Assembly: GCA_020634565.1 (NCBI GenBank)
Contig: JACKBN010000003.1
Coordinates: 496,001 to 560,000, forward strand
Direction of reading: 5' to 3'
DNA length: 64,000 nucleotides
DNA from: Ardenticatenaceae bacterium
GTDB lineage: Bacteria; Chloroflexota; Anaerolineae; Promineifilales; Promineifilaceae
This document shows positions 18,025-26,950 of this stretch, piece after piece. Both the position numbers and the translations under genes were made by a program. A model generated the notes under the pieces. It saw nothing but the letters and a program-made list of their open reading frames with translations. It was not told where the DNA came from and ran no database searches. Each line of letters opens with the position of its first letter. Position 1 is the stretch's first letter.

Positions 18025-18181
18025 GCGATTGAGATATTTTGCGCATGTGGGGAAACGGCCGTTGGAAGCGTTTTGGAAGCGTTCGATCCATATCATGATT
18101 GCGAATTCCGGAATTTCAACAAGCTGAATGTAATGGCAATACAAACGTAAGAAACATCTTTCCCAAACAAGGAGACGCACC

Positions 18182-20737
18182 ATGAAGAAAAAATTTTTAT
18201 CCTTACTCATTCTATTGATTTTTGCTTTAGCCGCCTGCGGTGGCGACATTGAGAGCGCTGTAGAAAGCGCCCAAAACATCGCTGAAGAGGTTGTTGACTC
18301 AGTAAATGATGAATTGTCTACAACAGATGAGGAAAGCACACTTGAACCAACGGCCGAACCGGCTGAAGAAGTTATTGAAGAAGCGGTTGAAGAACCAGCC
18401 GCCGGACCGAGCGACCGCTGGGCCGGGACAACCGCTGACACTGCGATGGCCGCGCTCGGCAATGCAACGATTAGCATCAACGGGGTTGAGGCCCAGAGCG
18501 ACGGCAGTGGTAACTTTGAACTGTATGTACCGCGTGCGGAAGACGGCCGTTACGTCATCAACGCAGAGTTAGACGGTTATGCACCCGTCTCTCAAATTCA
18601 TATCGGTTCAGCAATGGAAGCGCTGACTCTCGAATTCCAGCAAGTGATAGCAGTGGCGACCTTTGACCCGACGGTGGGCGTCGAGGCAGAAGACCCCAGC
18701 GGCACGCAGATTTCCGTTGGCCCCAACCAGCTTGAAGATGCCGATGGCAACGAGCCTACTGGGGATGTTACCTTGAACATGTACACCTATGACCTAACTC
18801 AAGAAGAAATGGTCGGTGACATGAGCGGTGTCAATGACGAAGGCCAAGAAGCATCCATGGAGAGCGCCGGCGCATTCTATGCCTCATTTGAGGATGAAGA
18901 TGGCAACGAACTCAATGTAAAAGAGGGTGAAACCGTAGAGGTATCTGTCCCTGTTGTAGAGGAAAGACCAAACGAAGTCCTGACCGTGTGGTCCTATGAC
19001 CCAGAAACCGGTCTATGGGTAGAAGAAGGCATGGCTATGTTGGAAGACGGCCGTTACGTGGCCGAGGTTAGCCACTTCTCCTATTGGAACTTTGACTGGG
19101 AAAAGCGCACGCCATCCTGCATTAAACTGGAAGTTGAACAAAGCTATCTGGCAGCAAACAACCCGCTAAACGTACGCGCCGTTTTGCAAACCAATCCAAC
19201 CCGTGTACGCGACCTTGTCATTACCCAAGAGACAAATGTGCTGATTAACCTGCCAAACAATACCGATGTACAGTTCTTTGCCACCGGTGAATCCACACCA
19301 TTTGCCACCATCAGCAGCGGCGCGGCATGGGGTGGCGTGGGTATCCCATCATTTCCCTATGGCGCTTGTAACGGTGTAGCAACGGTCGCTCCTGCTCCTG
19401 AACCTGTAGCCATCACGATTGGTACTGTGATTCATCTAGAAAATGGGTTCCCCAACGGTGGTTATTTAGACACACGCGGCCGGATCATTGACAAAGAATT
19501 TTTCAATGGCTGGTCTCCCCCATCACTTCTCTTTGTCTCCACAAATAGCAATCTAGACCGTGACAATGGGTCAGGTAGTTGGCAAATTGTTTCCGCCGAT
19601 GGCAAAGCAGATGGCGAACCACTCCTCGTTGGCGATTCGATTCACTTGCTCAACTTGTATCCTAATGGTGGTTTTTTGGACACTCGCGGCTACGTGCGTG
19701 ATTTGACTCCATACGCAGGTAATGTTGGTCACATCGGCGTGTTCACAGCCAATTCGCCAACCCGTGACTCTTCTGGTTCAGGCACATGGATTATTGAATC
19801 TGCAAGCGGTAAAGCGGCAGGTGAACCGTTGGTTGAGGGTGATGCCATCCATCTACGCAACAGCTTCTCAAATGGCGGCTATCTGGATACCTCTGGATAT
19901 GTTACGGATAATCCCACCTTCACTGAGTATAGCGGCCAAGCATTGCTCGTCTTCACAAACCTTTCAAATAACCGTGACAATGGGTCTGGAACGTGGATGA
20001 TCACCTTGTCTGGTAAAGACCCCATTGAAGTTGCGGAAGTACCAGTTGTAGAACCAACGGTAGCTCCCCCAACAACGGGTAGCTTACAGGGACAGGTGAT
20101 AGATGCCACCACAGGTAGCCCACTCGAAGGTGTACAGGTATGTGTTCTTGACCAATGTGTAACAACCGGTTCTGATGGCAACTACACTATCAACGATATA
20201 CCCGTAGGCCAGAATAGTTTGCAAGCGACAAAAGATGGTTACATTCCAGTAGATGCGCAACCTTTTACTGTAGAGGCAGGTCAGACTGCGACAGAAACCA
20301 CGGCTCTGTCACCAGAGTTGGCACAGGACACAAGCATCCGCATCGTGTTGACTTGGGATGAGGTATTGAGTGATTTGGACGCATATCTACAAACGCCATC
20401 AAATGCTACGATAAGCTACGGCAATCTTGGTTCGCTAGACAGTGCGCCGTTTGCCAAGCTGGATATCGATAACATTGACGCGCCAGCGCAAGCCAGAATT
20501 GAGACTGTCACGATTGAGCTGCAGGATGGCACATACACTTATTGGGTGAATAATGTTTACCCAGGCGAAGGTGGTTATGATGTCTCCAAAGCACATGTAC
20601 AGGTTCTGGGTTCATCCGGTGTTATCCAAGAGTTCACCCCGCCCGCTGGTCAGAGTGGTGCTTACTGGCATGTCTTCACCATGGATGGCGCAGGCAACAT
20701 TACCGAGGTTAATACCCTTTCGAACAGTGCGCCTTAA
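18182..20737 (+). CDS. Large modular surface lipoprotein (triple repeat, carboxypeptidase-regulatory-like and YfaP-like domains)
   Basis: The 851-residue product opens with a lipoprotein signal (MKKKFLSLLILLIFALAAC, Cys at residue 20) and an acidic linker. A beta-rich region follows. Three repeats of about 70 residues start near residues 420, 490 and 560. Each has '(I/V)IHLxNxxxNGGxLDTxG' and ends 'GSG(S/T)W.I', such as GSGSWQIVSADGKADGEPL; three copies of this kind suggest a beta-trefoil, lectin-like unit. Then comes a carboxypeptidase-regulatory-like domain (GSLQGQVIDATTGSPLEGVQ) and a YfaP-like end (RIVLTWDEVLSDLDAYLQTP ... GTYTYWVNNV). AAGGAG lies 7 bases upstream of the ATG. It is divergent from the metallopeptidase-like gene. 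Sugar binding is a guess from the repeat form. Confidence 0.8.
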   Translation: MKKKFLSLLILLIFALAACGGDIESAVESAQNIAEEVVDSVNDELSTTDEESTLEPTAEPAEEVIEEAVEEPAAGPSDRWAGTTADTAMAALGNATISINGVEAQSDGSGNFELYVPRAEDGRYVINAELDGYAPVSQIHIGSAMEALTLEFQQVIAVATFDPTVGVEAEDPSGTQISVGPNQLEDADGNEPTGDVTLNMYTYDLTQEEMVGDMSGVNDEGQEASMESAGAFYASFEDEDGNELNVKEGETVEVSVPVVEERPNEVLTVWSYDPETGLWVEEGMAMLEDGRYVAEVSHFSYWNFDWEKRTPSCIKLEVEQSYLAANNPLNVRAVLQTNPTRVRDLVITQETNVLINLPNNTDVQFFATGESTPFATISSGAAWGGVGIPSFPYGACNGVATVAPAPEPVAITIGTVIHLENGFPNGGYLDTRGRIIDKEFFNGWSPPSLLFVSTNSNLDRDNGSGSWQIVSADGKADGEPLLVGDSIHLLNLYPNGGFLDTRGYVRDLTPYAGNVGHIGVFTANSPTRDSSGSGTWIIESASGKAAGEPLVEGDAIHLRNSFSNGGYLDTSGYVTDNPTFTEYSGQALLVFTNLSNNRDNGSGTWMITLSGKDPIEVAEVPVVEPTVAPPTTGSLQGQVIDATTGSPLEGVQVCVLDQCVTTGSDGNYTINDIPVGQNSLQATKDGYIPVDAQPFTVEAGQTATETTALSPELAQDTSIRIVLTWDEVLSDLDAYLQTPSNATISYGNLGSLDSAPFAKLDIDNIDAPAQARIETVTIELQDGTYTYWVNNVYPGEGGYDVSKAHVQVLGSSGVIQEFTPPAGQSGAYWHVFTMDGAGNITEVNTLSNSAP

Positions 20738-20758
20738 GTACAATTAAAAACTGAGGAG

Positions 20759-20780
20759 TTCGCACGCCCACGTGCGAACG
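20759..20780 (+). other. Hairpin after the lipoprotein gene
   Basis: GTTCGCACG and CGTGCGAAC form a perfect 9-bp stem with a CCCA loop, without a T run. It lies just before the terminator at 20799. Confidence 0.6.
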
Positions 20781-20798
20781 AGAAAATTAACTAGCAAG

Positions 20799-20839
20799 GA
20801 GGCGGCTCATTCAAACGGATGAGCCGTCTCTTTTTTTCA
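20799..20839 (+). terminator. Rho-independent terminator of the lipoprotein gene
   Basis: GGCGGCTCAT and ATGAGCCGTC pair around TCAAACGG, followed by CTCTTTTTTTC. Confidence 0.85.
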
Positions 20840-20912
20840 TTGTGCTACGCTAACTGAGAGCCGTCCGCCTGGATAAATGGACACGCTGCTTGAAAGTTAA
20901 GATAATGAGCGC

Positions 20913-21983
20913 ATGGATATGAACAGCACAGGCATGATTGTTTTGCGTACGGCCGTTTTCCTTCTCGGCCTCTTCATCATTGGTGGCACGCTTGTGGCGG
21001 CCATCAAAACGTTCATCTTGCCGCGCGGGGTGAATGTCTGGTTGACGCGAGTGGTATTCCAGACCATTGGCTTTTGGTTTCGGCTGCGCGTGAAGCGGGC
21101 CACCTATGAAGAGCGCGACCGGATCATGGCCTTTTTCCCGCCACTGGTCCTCTTCTTGATGCCGATGATTTTGCTGGTGCTCATCTTGCTGGGCTATATG
21201 CTGCTCTTTTGGTCGCTGGAGCCGCGGCCACTGCCGGAGCTGTTTTATCTGAGCGGTTCCTCGCTGCTGACGTTGGGCTACGCTTCGGTGAACACGCCGG
21301 GGTCGAAGCTGCTGGAATTTTCCGAGGCGATGATTGGCTTGGTGCTGATTGCCATGCTCATTGCCTACCTGCCCACGATGTACAGTGCCTTTTCGCGGCG
21401 GGAAACGGCCGTTGTCCTCTGGGAAGCACGCGCCGGGTCGCCACCCACCGTGGTGGAGATGATTACCCGTTCGTACCGTACCGGCGAGTTGGAGCGGCTG
21501 CGCGACGTCTGGATTAGCTGGCAAACCTGGTTTGCCGAGCTGGAAGAAAGCCATACCTCACTGTCGCCGCTGGTCTTTTTTCGCTCACCGCAGGCCCAGC
21601 GTTCCTGGATTACCGCCGCAGGCAACGTGATGGATTCGGCGGCCATGATGCTTTCGGCCGTAGACGTGCCGCCTAACCCCCAGGCGGCTTTTTGCATTCG
21701 CGCTGGCTTTTTGGCGCTGCGCCAGATTGCCGACTTTTTTGCACTGCCTTATGAAAACAATCCTCGGCCCGGTATGCCCATTAGCATTAGCGAGTATGAG
21801 TTTGATAAAGTGTGTGAGCAGTTGGCGGCGCAGGGCGTACCGCTCAAGGCGGATCGGGTTCAGGCGTGGCGCGATTTTGCCGGCTGGCGCATTAATTATG
21901 ATGATGTTTTGTTGAGCCTTGCTTCCCTCACGCATGCCCCTTATGCCCCCTGGATATCCGATCGATCAGCGCTAAACCGTTAA
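20913..21983 (+). CDS. Membrane protein with a potassium-channel-like pore segment
   Basis: The 356-residue protein has an N-terminal membrane helix (IVLRTAVFLLGLFIIGGTLVAAI), then MAFFPPLVLFLMPMILLVLILLGYMLLFW, then LYLSGSSLLTLGYASVNTPG and a further helix (AMIGLVLIAMLIAYLPTMYSAF). The order helix, re-entrant pore loop with TLGYA, helix matches two-helix ion channels, whose filter is TVGYG. The filter here ends in Ala, so ion selectivity is uncertain. The C-terminal half is soluble and helical (MITRSYRTGELERLRDVWISWQTW) without a recognisable domain. The gene stands alone after a terminator and before the promoter of the next operon. ATG 20913 is the only sensible start; no strong ribosome binding site is visible. 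Confidence 0.65.
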   Translation: MDMNSTGMIVLRTAVFLLGLFIIGGTLVAAIKTFILPRGVNVWLTRVVFQTIGFWFRLRVKRATYEERDRIMAFFPPLVLFLMPMILLVLILLGYMLLFWSLEPRPLPELFYLSGSSLLTLGYASVNTPGSKLLEFSEAMIGLVLIAMLIAYLPTMYSAFSRRETAVVLWEARAGSPPTVVEMITRSYRTGELERLRDVWISWQTWFAELEESHTSLSPLVFFRSPQAQRSWITAAGNVMDSAAMMLSAVDVPPNPQAAFCIRAGFLALRQIADFFALPYENNPRPGMPISISEYEFDKVCEQLAAQGVPLKADRVQAWRDFAGWRINYDDVLLSLASLTHAPYAPWISDRSALNR

Positions 21984-22008
21984 CCCCCTCATTTTTCGGG
22001 AAAAGTAC

Positions 22009-22037
22009 TTGACACCGGCCTCAAACTCGTCTAATAT
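22009..22037 (+). promoter_or_regulatory. Consensus sigma-70-type promoter of the HTH-kinase-regulator operon
   Basis: TTGACA (22009-22014), a 17-base spacer and TAATAT (22032-22037) make a near-perfect vegetative promoter. The first ATG follows at 22110 behind AAGGGAG. The stretch between has a repeated CAAACTAATATGCAAATCAAAC-like A/T-rich character that could be an operator. Confidence 0.8.
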
Positions 22038-22109
22038 ATTTTTCATACTTGTTTGTTTTTCAAACTAATATGCAAATCAAACTTTTTGGTTTGCAAGGGA
22101 GTCCATAAG

Positions 22110-22724
22110 ATGTCGCACACAGTGGATTTGGAAGCGTTAAAGCGCAAGCTGTACATGTCTTACCATCAAGATGGCATTCTTGATCTGGCCGTCGGGTTGA
22201 GCATTTTGGGTTTTGGTATCAGCATGGCCATGGACGTTGGCGTGACGATTGTCTTTGCGTGGATTGGCTTGATTTTGTATGCGCCGCTCAAAAGCGCCAT
22301 TACCATTTCGCGCATGGGCTATGTGCAATTTGAGACCGAGGCCAAACAAAAGAGTAATCTACTCTACCTGCTGCTTCTGGGGTTGGGGGTGCTGGCCCTG
22401 TTTTTTGGCTTAGTCGCTTTTTTGCGGTCGGATAATCTGCCCACGGACTTTGAAGGCTGGCTGCGTCAGTATCATATGCTGTTGCTGGGGGCTTTGCCTG
22501 CTGTGGCGCTGACCGTGACGGCCTGGCGTACGGGCGTTTCTCGCCTGCTGGTTGATGCCTTGCTCATCATCGGCATTATTCTGGTGGGCATTTGGCTGCA
22601 ATGGCCTGAGCCAACCTATGTGATGGTGACGGGGGGTGTGTTGTCGCTCATCGGGTTTGGTTTGCTGGCTCGTTTTGTACGCAAATATCCGGTTCAAAAA
22701 GAGGATGGCTATGACGTTCGCTGA
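22110..22724 (+). CDS. Polytopic membrane protein of unknown function
   Basis: The 204-residue product starts MSHTVDLEALKRKLYMSYHQDGILDLAVG and has about five hydrophobic helices, including ILGFGISMAMDVGVTIVFAWIGLIL, LLYLLLLGLGVLALFFGLVAF, MLLLGALPAVALTVTAW, LLVDALLIIGIILVGIWL and YVMVTGGVLSLIGFGLLARF. It has the strongest ribosome binding site of the operon (AAGGGAG). The next gene starts inside its last codons, so the two are translationally coupled. The pairing with an HTH regulator and a two-component system suggests a membrane sensor or effector. I do not recognise a family. Confidence 0.8.
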   Translation: MSHTVDLEALKRKLYMSYHQDGILDLAVGLSILGFGISMAMDVGVTIVFAWIGLILYAPLKSAITISRMGYVQFETEAKQKSNLLYLLLLGLGVLALFFGLVAFLRSDNLPTDFEGWLRQYHMLLLGALPAVALTVTAWRTGVSRLLVDALLIIGIILVGIWLQWPEPTYVMVTGGVLSLIGFGLLARFVRKYPVQKEDGYDVR

Positions 22725-23055
22725 TATGGGCCAGGATGATTTGCAGCCGATTGCTGATATTGACCGGGCGATTCATGCTCCGGCCCGCTTGATGATTTTG
22801 GCGCTTTTGGCTGCGGTTGAAAGCGCCGATTTCACCTTTTTGCTCACGCAAACGGGGCTGACGCGGGGCAATCTGGCGTCTCATTTGGGGAAGCTGGAAG
22901 AGGTGGGGTACATTACCGTCAGCAAAGATTTTGTGGATCGGGTGCCGCGCACGCTCATTCGTTTGTCAGCGGAGGGGCGTACGGCCGTATCCACCTATCG
23001 TGATAATATGCAGCAAGTAGTGTCGCTGCTGGTGAACCCACCCGGAGTGGAATAA
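22711..23055 (+). CDS. Winged-helix transcriptional regulator (ArsR/MarR-like)
   Basis: The 114-residue protein contains a winged helix: IDRAIHAPARLMILALLAAVESADFTFLLTQTGLTRGNLASHLGKLEEVGYITVSKDFVDRVPRTLIRLSAEGR. The helix-turn-helix lies at about residues 40-65. ATG 22711 is preferred, with AGAGG 6 bases upstream; ATG 22705 is possible. It overlaps the stop of the membrane protein gene and is followed one base after its TAA by the kinase ATG, so the four genes from 22110 to 24791 form one operon. Its likely role is control of this operon; there is no obvious ligand-binding domain. Confidence 0.85.
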   Translation: MTFADMGQDDLQPIADIDRAIHAPARLMILALLAAVESADFTFLLTQTGLTRGNLASHLGKLEEVGYITVSKDFVDRVPRTLIRLSAEGRTAVSTYRDNMQQVVSLLVNPPGVE

Positions 23056-23056
23056 T

Positions 23057-24130
23057 ATGGAAGATGCAAAAGAAACGGCCGTTTCCTCCCAAATCGTCGC
23101 CCTGCAAGCCAGAATTGCCCAGCTAGAGCAGCAGGTTTCCGATTACCAGCACCTGGAAAAGAAGCTGCAATGGCTGGCAACCTTTCCTGAGCAAAACCCC
23201 AACATGGTCATTGAAACCGATTTGTTGGGACGGCCGACTTACATGAATCCCGAAGCCCGGCAGCGTTTTCCTGAGCTATGGCAGCAGGGGCCAAGCCATC
23301 CGCTGCTCAAAGGCTTACGCCCCATCGTGGCGGCCTTTGTTGATACGGATGAAGAGTTTGTGGGGCGAGAAATCGACACGGGTGACGCCGTTTTGGAGCA
23401 AAAAGTATGCTACACGATGGATGGCGACGTGTATCGCTTGCGTATTTACACCCACGATATCACCGCCCGCAAGCGAGCCGAAGAGGCAATTCAGGAGCTG
23501 GCCAAGCGGATTGTGCAGGCGCAGGAGGAGGAGCGGCAGCGCATCTCACGCGAGCTGCACGATGAGTCCGGGCAGGCGCTAACGGCGCTAAAAATCGCTC
23601 TGGAAATTCTTCAAGGGGATGTGCCGCCGGAGGCCGATGGCCTGCGCCAAAATCTGGGTGAAGCCATTGCCCTGACAGATTCGGCGCGCGACCAGATTCG
23701 TATGCTGGCGCGGGGGCTGCGCCCGCCAGCCCTGGACACGGTAGGCCTGAATCTGACGCTGGAAGATTTTTGCCACACTTTTGGCCGCCGCACGCAGTTG
23801 GCCATCTCTTACAAAGGCACCAAGGGGCTCAAGCTGGAAGATGCTGCCAACATTTGCCTTTATCGCGTGCTGCAAGAGGCGTTGAACAATGTGGCCAAAC
23901 ACGCCCAGGCCAGCCAGGTAATGGTGAAGCTGTGGCAGGATGAAACGGCCGTTCATCTCTCCATTGCCGATGATGGGCTGGGTTTTGAACGAAAAGCCAG
24001 CGCGCCGCCACAATCAGCCGGGCTGGGTTTACTTGGGATGCATGAACGCGTAGAATTATTAGACGGCCGTTTGGAAATCGACACCAAACCGGGCCAGGGC
24101 ACAACCGTTATCGCTCACCTACCGCTGTAA
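23057..24130 (+). CDS. PAS-domain histidine kinase, NarX/DesK type (HisKA_3)
   Basis: The 357-residue product has a short coiled coil (QIVALQARIAQLEQQVSDYQ), a PAS domain (NPNMVIETDLLGRPTYMNPEARQRFPEL ... YRLRIYTHDITARKRAEE) and the HisKA_3 phospho-acceptor ERQRISRELHDESGQALTALK with His at about residue 168. The ATPase domain has LYRVLQEALNNVAKHAQAS (N box), IADDGLGFE (G1) and GLGLLGMHERVELLDG (G2). There are no membrane helices, so it senses a cytoplasmic signal or works with the membrane protein upstream. It pairs with the response regulator 22 bases downstream. Confidence 0.93.
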   Translation: MEDAKETAVSSQIVALQARIAQLEQQVSDYQHLEKKLQWLATFPEQNPNMVIETDLLGRPTYMNPEARQRFPELWQQGPSHPLLKGLRPIVAAFVDTDEEFVGREIDTGDAVLEQKVCYTMDGDVYRLRIYTHDITARKRAEEAIQELAKRIVQAQEEERQRISRELHDESGQALTALKIALEILQGDVPPEADGLRQNLGEAIALTDSARDQIRMLARGLRPPALDTVGLNLTLEDFCHTFGRRTQLAISYKGTKGLKLEDAANICLYRVLQEALNNVAKHAQASQVMVKLWQDETAVHLSIADDGLGFERKASAPPQSAGLGLLGMHERVELLDGRLEIDTKPGQGTTVIAHLPL

Positions 24131-24152
24131 AGACAGAACAGAAAGGAACCTT

Positions 24153-24791
24153 ATGATAAATGTCATCATTGCTGACGATCACAATTTAGTGCGCGAAGGC
24201 ATCCGCGCTCTGCTGGAAAAGGCAGAAGACATTACCGTGGTGGGCGAGGCGGAAAACGGCGAGCAGGCATTGGAATTGGTGCAGGCCATACAGCCAGATG
24301 TGCTGGTGATGGATATTGCCATGCCGGGCATGAACGGCATCCAGGTGCTGGAAAAGCTGCGCGAGCTGGATTTGCCCACCCAGACCGTCATCCTTTCTAT
24401 GTATGCCGACGAAATTTTTGTGCGGCAGGCGCTGCAAAACGGAGCCAAAGGATATTTGCTGAAAGGCTCCTTCAAGGAAGAGCTGCTGCTCACCATTCGC
24501 GCCGCGAACCGGGGGGCGACTTACCTCAGCCCCAGCGTGTCAGAGACGGCCCTGACACAGCCCAGCAGCAGCGGCCCTTCGCCAGCAGATCAGTTGACGC
24601 CCCGTGAGCATGAACTGCTCCAGCTCATCGGCAAGGGGCACACCAACGCCGAAATCGCCGAGCTGCTCAATGTGAGCATTAAAACGGTGGAGCGGCACCG
24701 CACCAACCTAATGACCAAGCTGGATGCCCGCAACATTGTGGAGCTGATCCGCGTGGCGGTGCGCCACCGGCTCATTGTGTTGGATGAATAG
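24153..24791 (+). CDS. NarL/FixJ-type response regulator
   Basis: The 212-residue protein has a receiver domain with the acidic pair IADDHN, the phospho-acceptor Asp in LVMDIAMPGMNG (about residue 54), the Thr/Ser position in VILSMYA and Lys in GYLLKGS. The C-terminal LuxR helix-turn-helix reads LTPREHELLQLIGKGHTNAEIAELLNVSIKTVERHRTNLMTKL. It is the cognate partner of the kinase immediately upstream. AAGGAACC precedes the ATG. A terminator at 24821 ends the operon. Confidence 0.95.
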   Translation: MINVIIADDHNLVREGIRALLEKAEDITVVGEAENGEQALELVQAIQPDVLVMDIAMPGMNGIQVLEKLRELDLPTQTVILSMYADEIFVRQALQNGAKGYLLKGSFKEELLLTIRAANRGATYLSPSVSETALTQPSSSGPSPADQLTPREHELLQLIGKGHTNAEIAELLNVSIKTVERHRTNLMTKLDARNIVELIRVAVRHRLIVLDE

Positions 24792-24820
24792 CCAAACGAC
24801 CAGTTAAAAGGACGCAACTA

Positions 24821-24857
24821 AACGCTGATGATCAAATCTGTATCATCGGCGTTTTTG
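24821..24857 (+). terminator. Terminator of the two-component operon
   Basis: AACGCTGATGAT and ATCATCGGCGTT form a 12-bp stem with one mismatch, followed by TTTTT. Confidence 0.78.
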
Positions 24858-24875
24858 ATCTGGCCAAAGCTGGAT

Positions 24876-24912
24876 GAGGGTAAACCCTCAATTCAAATGC
24901 GGGTTTACCCTC
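24876..24912. other. Perfect 12-bp hairpin in the intergenic gap
   Basis: GAGGGTAAACCC and GGGTTTACCCTC pair perfectly around a 13-base loop. It has no T run. It lies between convergent operons, with a further hairpin at 25030-25063. Confidence 0.65.
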
Positions 24913-25029
24913 ACAAAAATCGAGGGCTAGACTGTATTGAAGGATCGGCATGGTGTGGCAGAATTGACCTTGACTCGTGTGGCCAAACGGCCGTTCTAAA
25001 CAAGGTTGTTCCTTCATATACTGGGGTTT

Positions 25030-25068
25030 GGCTCCACTGCTAACATTTTTTAGCAGTGGAGCCTTTCA
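25030..25068 (+). terminator. Hairpin terminator between convergent operons
   Basis: GGCTCCACTGCTA and TAGCAGTGGAGCC form a 13-bp stem with an ACATTTTT-type loop, then TTTCATTTT on the plus strand. It can block transcription arriving from either side. Confidence 0.6.
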
Positions 25069-25075
25069 TTTTGGG

Positions 25076-26866
25076 CTACTGTAGCTTGCCCTCCCACAGC
25101 CGCTGCATTTCTGTGCTGGTGACCAGTAGATCTTCCAGCTTGCCTTCCGCTTCGATACGGCCGTCTTTCAACACCACAATATGATCCGCCTGCCGCAAAG
25201 CCGTCCGGCGATGAGACACCACCAGGCAGGTAGGTACTTCGTCGCGGGCAAACAGCTGCGTCCATAGCTGCTTTTCCGTGTTCACGTCCAGCGCACTGGA
25301 GAGATCGTCAAACACGTACAGTTCGGCATCGCGCAGGAACATGCGGGCCGTGGCCGAGCGTTGAATCTGCCCGCCAGAGAGCTTTACACCCTTGGGGCCA
25401 ACCGTTGTGTCCAGGCCATTTTCCAACTGGGCCACGTCCTCGTGCAGAATGGCGGCTTCGATGGCGGACGGGATGTGGACGCGTTCTTCCGGTAGGCCCA
25501 GCAGCAGATTTTGCCGCAGCGTGTCGCTGAACAGGCGGGGCACCTGAGCGGTGTACGCCGTGCGCGGCGGCACGAAGAACTCTGCGGGCCGAGTCACCAG
25601 TTCGTCATTCCAGCGAATTTCACCCGATTCGAGGGGCAGCAACCCCAACAGGGCACGCAGCAGCGTGGTTTTACCAGCGCCGATGCGCCCCGTGATGACT
25701 GTGAAGGAGCCAGGCCGCAAATTCAGGCTGATGTCGCTGATGCCGCGCCCGGATTCCGGGTGGGTGTAGCTGAGATTTTGCACGGAGAGGGTGGTGAGGT
25801 GGTCAACGGCCGTTTTCTCCACAAACGGTATCTCCGGCAGATCGCCATGCAGGTACACGGGCCGATGCCGCACCAGGCTGAGCGGATCAGCGCCTTGCAG
25901 CAGCCGCACCATCCGGTCAACCGCGACGGTGGCCTGCCGGTAGCGGGCCAGCAAAAAGCCGAGAAAGCTGGCAAAGCCAGTTGTGTTGCCCAGGTAGGCC
26001 ACAAACAGGTAAAAATCGCCAACGGTGAAGGTGCCAGCCTGCAAGCTTTGTGCGGCTAGCAGCAGGATAATCGCCGTGCCCAAGTTGCCCGAATTCTGGA
26101 AGATGGAGCCTAGCACCTCGTTGAACAGCCGGTCTTTGAGGGCCGCCTGCCGCCGCTTTTCGTTGAGCGTGTCGAAGTAGTCGATGACCTGATCCTCGGC
26201 GGAGGCAACTTTAATCGCCTGCACTGCGCCAAACGTCTCGGCGATGAAGCCGGTGACAATACCGCTGCGCTTGCGCATCTCCTGCCGGTACAGTTGGATG
26301 CGGCCGGTGGCGCTGTTGGTCACAAGCGATACCAGCCCCAGCGGCAGCAGGGCAATCAGAGCAATTTTGGCGTTGATACTCATCATGATTGAAAGGGCGA
26401 AAACCATGAAGACGGCGTTGGCCGTCACGTCATTGACCCAAAGGGCGAAAAAGGGCAGCTCCCAAACGTCGCCCCGGAAGCGGCTGATCGCTTCACCGGG
26501 GGCTTCGGGTAGGGAGCGCGCGCCGGGCCGTTCCATAATGCGGCCGAGCATGTTGTTGTGCAGCAAGGCGTGGGAATACAGCATAAACGGCCGATTCATC
26601 TTGATCATGCCGCGCCGCGCCCCCATGCGCCCGATGGCTATCACCACCATCAGGGCTACCAGGGTTGGCAGGTTGAAGGCGGCCTGGGCTTCATTGGTGA
26701 GCAGGTCAAAAAAGTAGCGAATCACCAGCGGCGGCCCCAGAATGCCCAGCAGCAGCGTGATGATCGACAGCAGGTTGAAAAAATGGGGCCACGGCCGAAA
26801 GCGAATGAGCCCCAGAATGAATTTCCAGGTGGGCGCTTCAGCCACGGGTTCTGTTTTTGTGGTCAT
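25076..26866 (-). CDS. Heterodimeric ABC exporter, half-transporter with degenerate catalytic site (BmrC/TM287-like)
   Basis: The 596-residue protein has six membrane helices in its first 320 residues and an ATPase domain behind them. Walker A is GRIGAGKTT; the signature is canonical (LSGGQIQRSATARMF); Walker B is ELYVFDDLSSALD, where Asp replaces the catalytic Glu. The partner gene just upstream has the reverse pattern, so together they form one consensus and one degenerate ATP site, as in BmrCD and TM287/288. These export drugs or peptides. ATG 26866 has a perfect AAGGAGG site. The gap to the upstream gene is a CAAGTG-type repeat. Confidence 0.92.
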   Translation of the reverse strand: MTTKTEPVAEAPTWKFILGLIRFRPWPHFFNLLSIITLLLGILGPPLVIRYFFDLLTNEAQAAFNLPTLVALMVVIAIGRMGARRGMIKMNRPFMLYSHALLHNNMLGRIMERPGARSLPEAPGEAISRFRGDVWELPFFALWVNDVTANAVFMVFALSIMMSINAKIALIALLPLGLVSLVTNSATGRIQLYRQEMRKRSGIVTGFIAETFGAVQAIKVASAEDQVIDYFDTLNEKRRQAALKDRLFNEVLGSIFQNSGNLGTAIILLLAAQSLQAGTFTVGDFYLFVAYLGNTTGFASFLGFLLARYRQATVAVDRMVRLLQGADPLSLVRHRPVYLHGDLPEIPFVEKTAVDHLTTLSVQNLSYTHPESGRGISDISLNLRPGSFTVITGRIGAGKTTLLRALLGLLPLESGEIRWNDELVTRPAEFFVPPRTAYTAQVPRLFSDTLRQNLLLGLPEERVHIPSAIEAAILHEDVAQLENGLDTTVGPKGVKLSGGQIQRSATARMFLRDAELYVFDDLSSALDVNTEKQLWTQLFARDEVPTCLVVSHRRTALRQADHIVVLKDGRIEAEGKLEDLLVTSTEMQRLWEGKLQ

Positions 26867-26871
26867 GTTCC

Positions 26872-26950
26872 TCCTTAAAAAGTTTGCAAGTGTGCAGGTA
26901 TGCAAGTGCTCAAGTGAACTTGCAAACTTGCTCACTTGCTCACTTGCACA
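26872..26950. repeat. CAAGTGTGCAGGTATGCAAGTG inverted repeat between the two ABC genes
   Basis: AGTTTGCAAGTGTGCAGGTA and its inverse TTGCAAACTTGCTCACTTGC form a hairpin-capable block. It encodes the last residues (VQVSK) and stop of the upstream ABC gene. Confidence 0.7.

Noticed and set aside
17980..18480. Long N-terminal extension of the metallopeptidase-like protein
   Set aside because: It overlaps the divergent lipoprotein gene, is Ser/Ala-rich low-complexity sequence mirrored from it, and a strong ribosome binding site marks ATG 17979.
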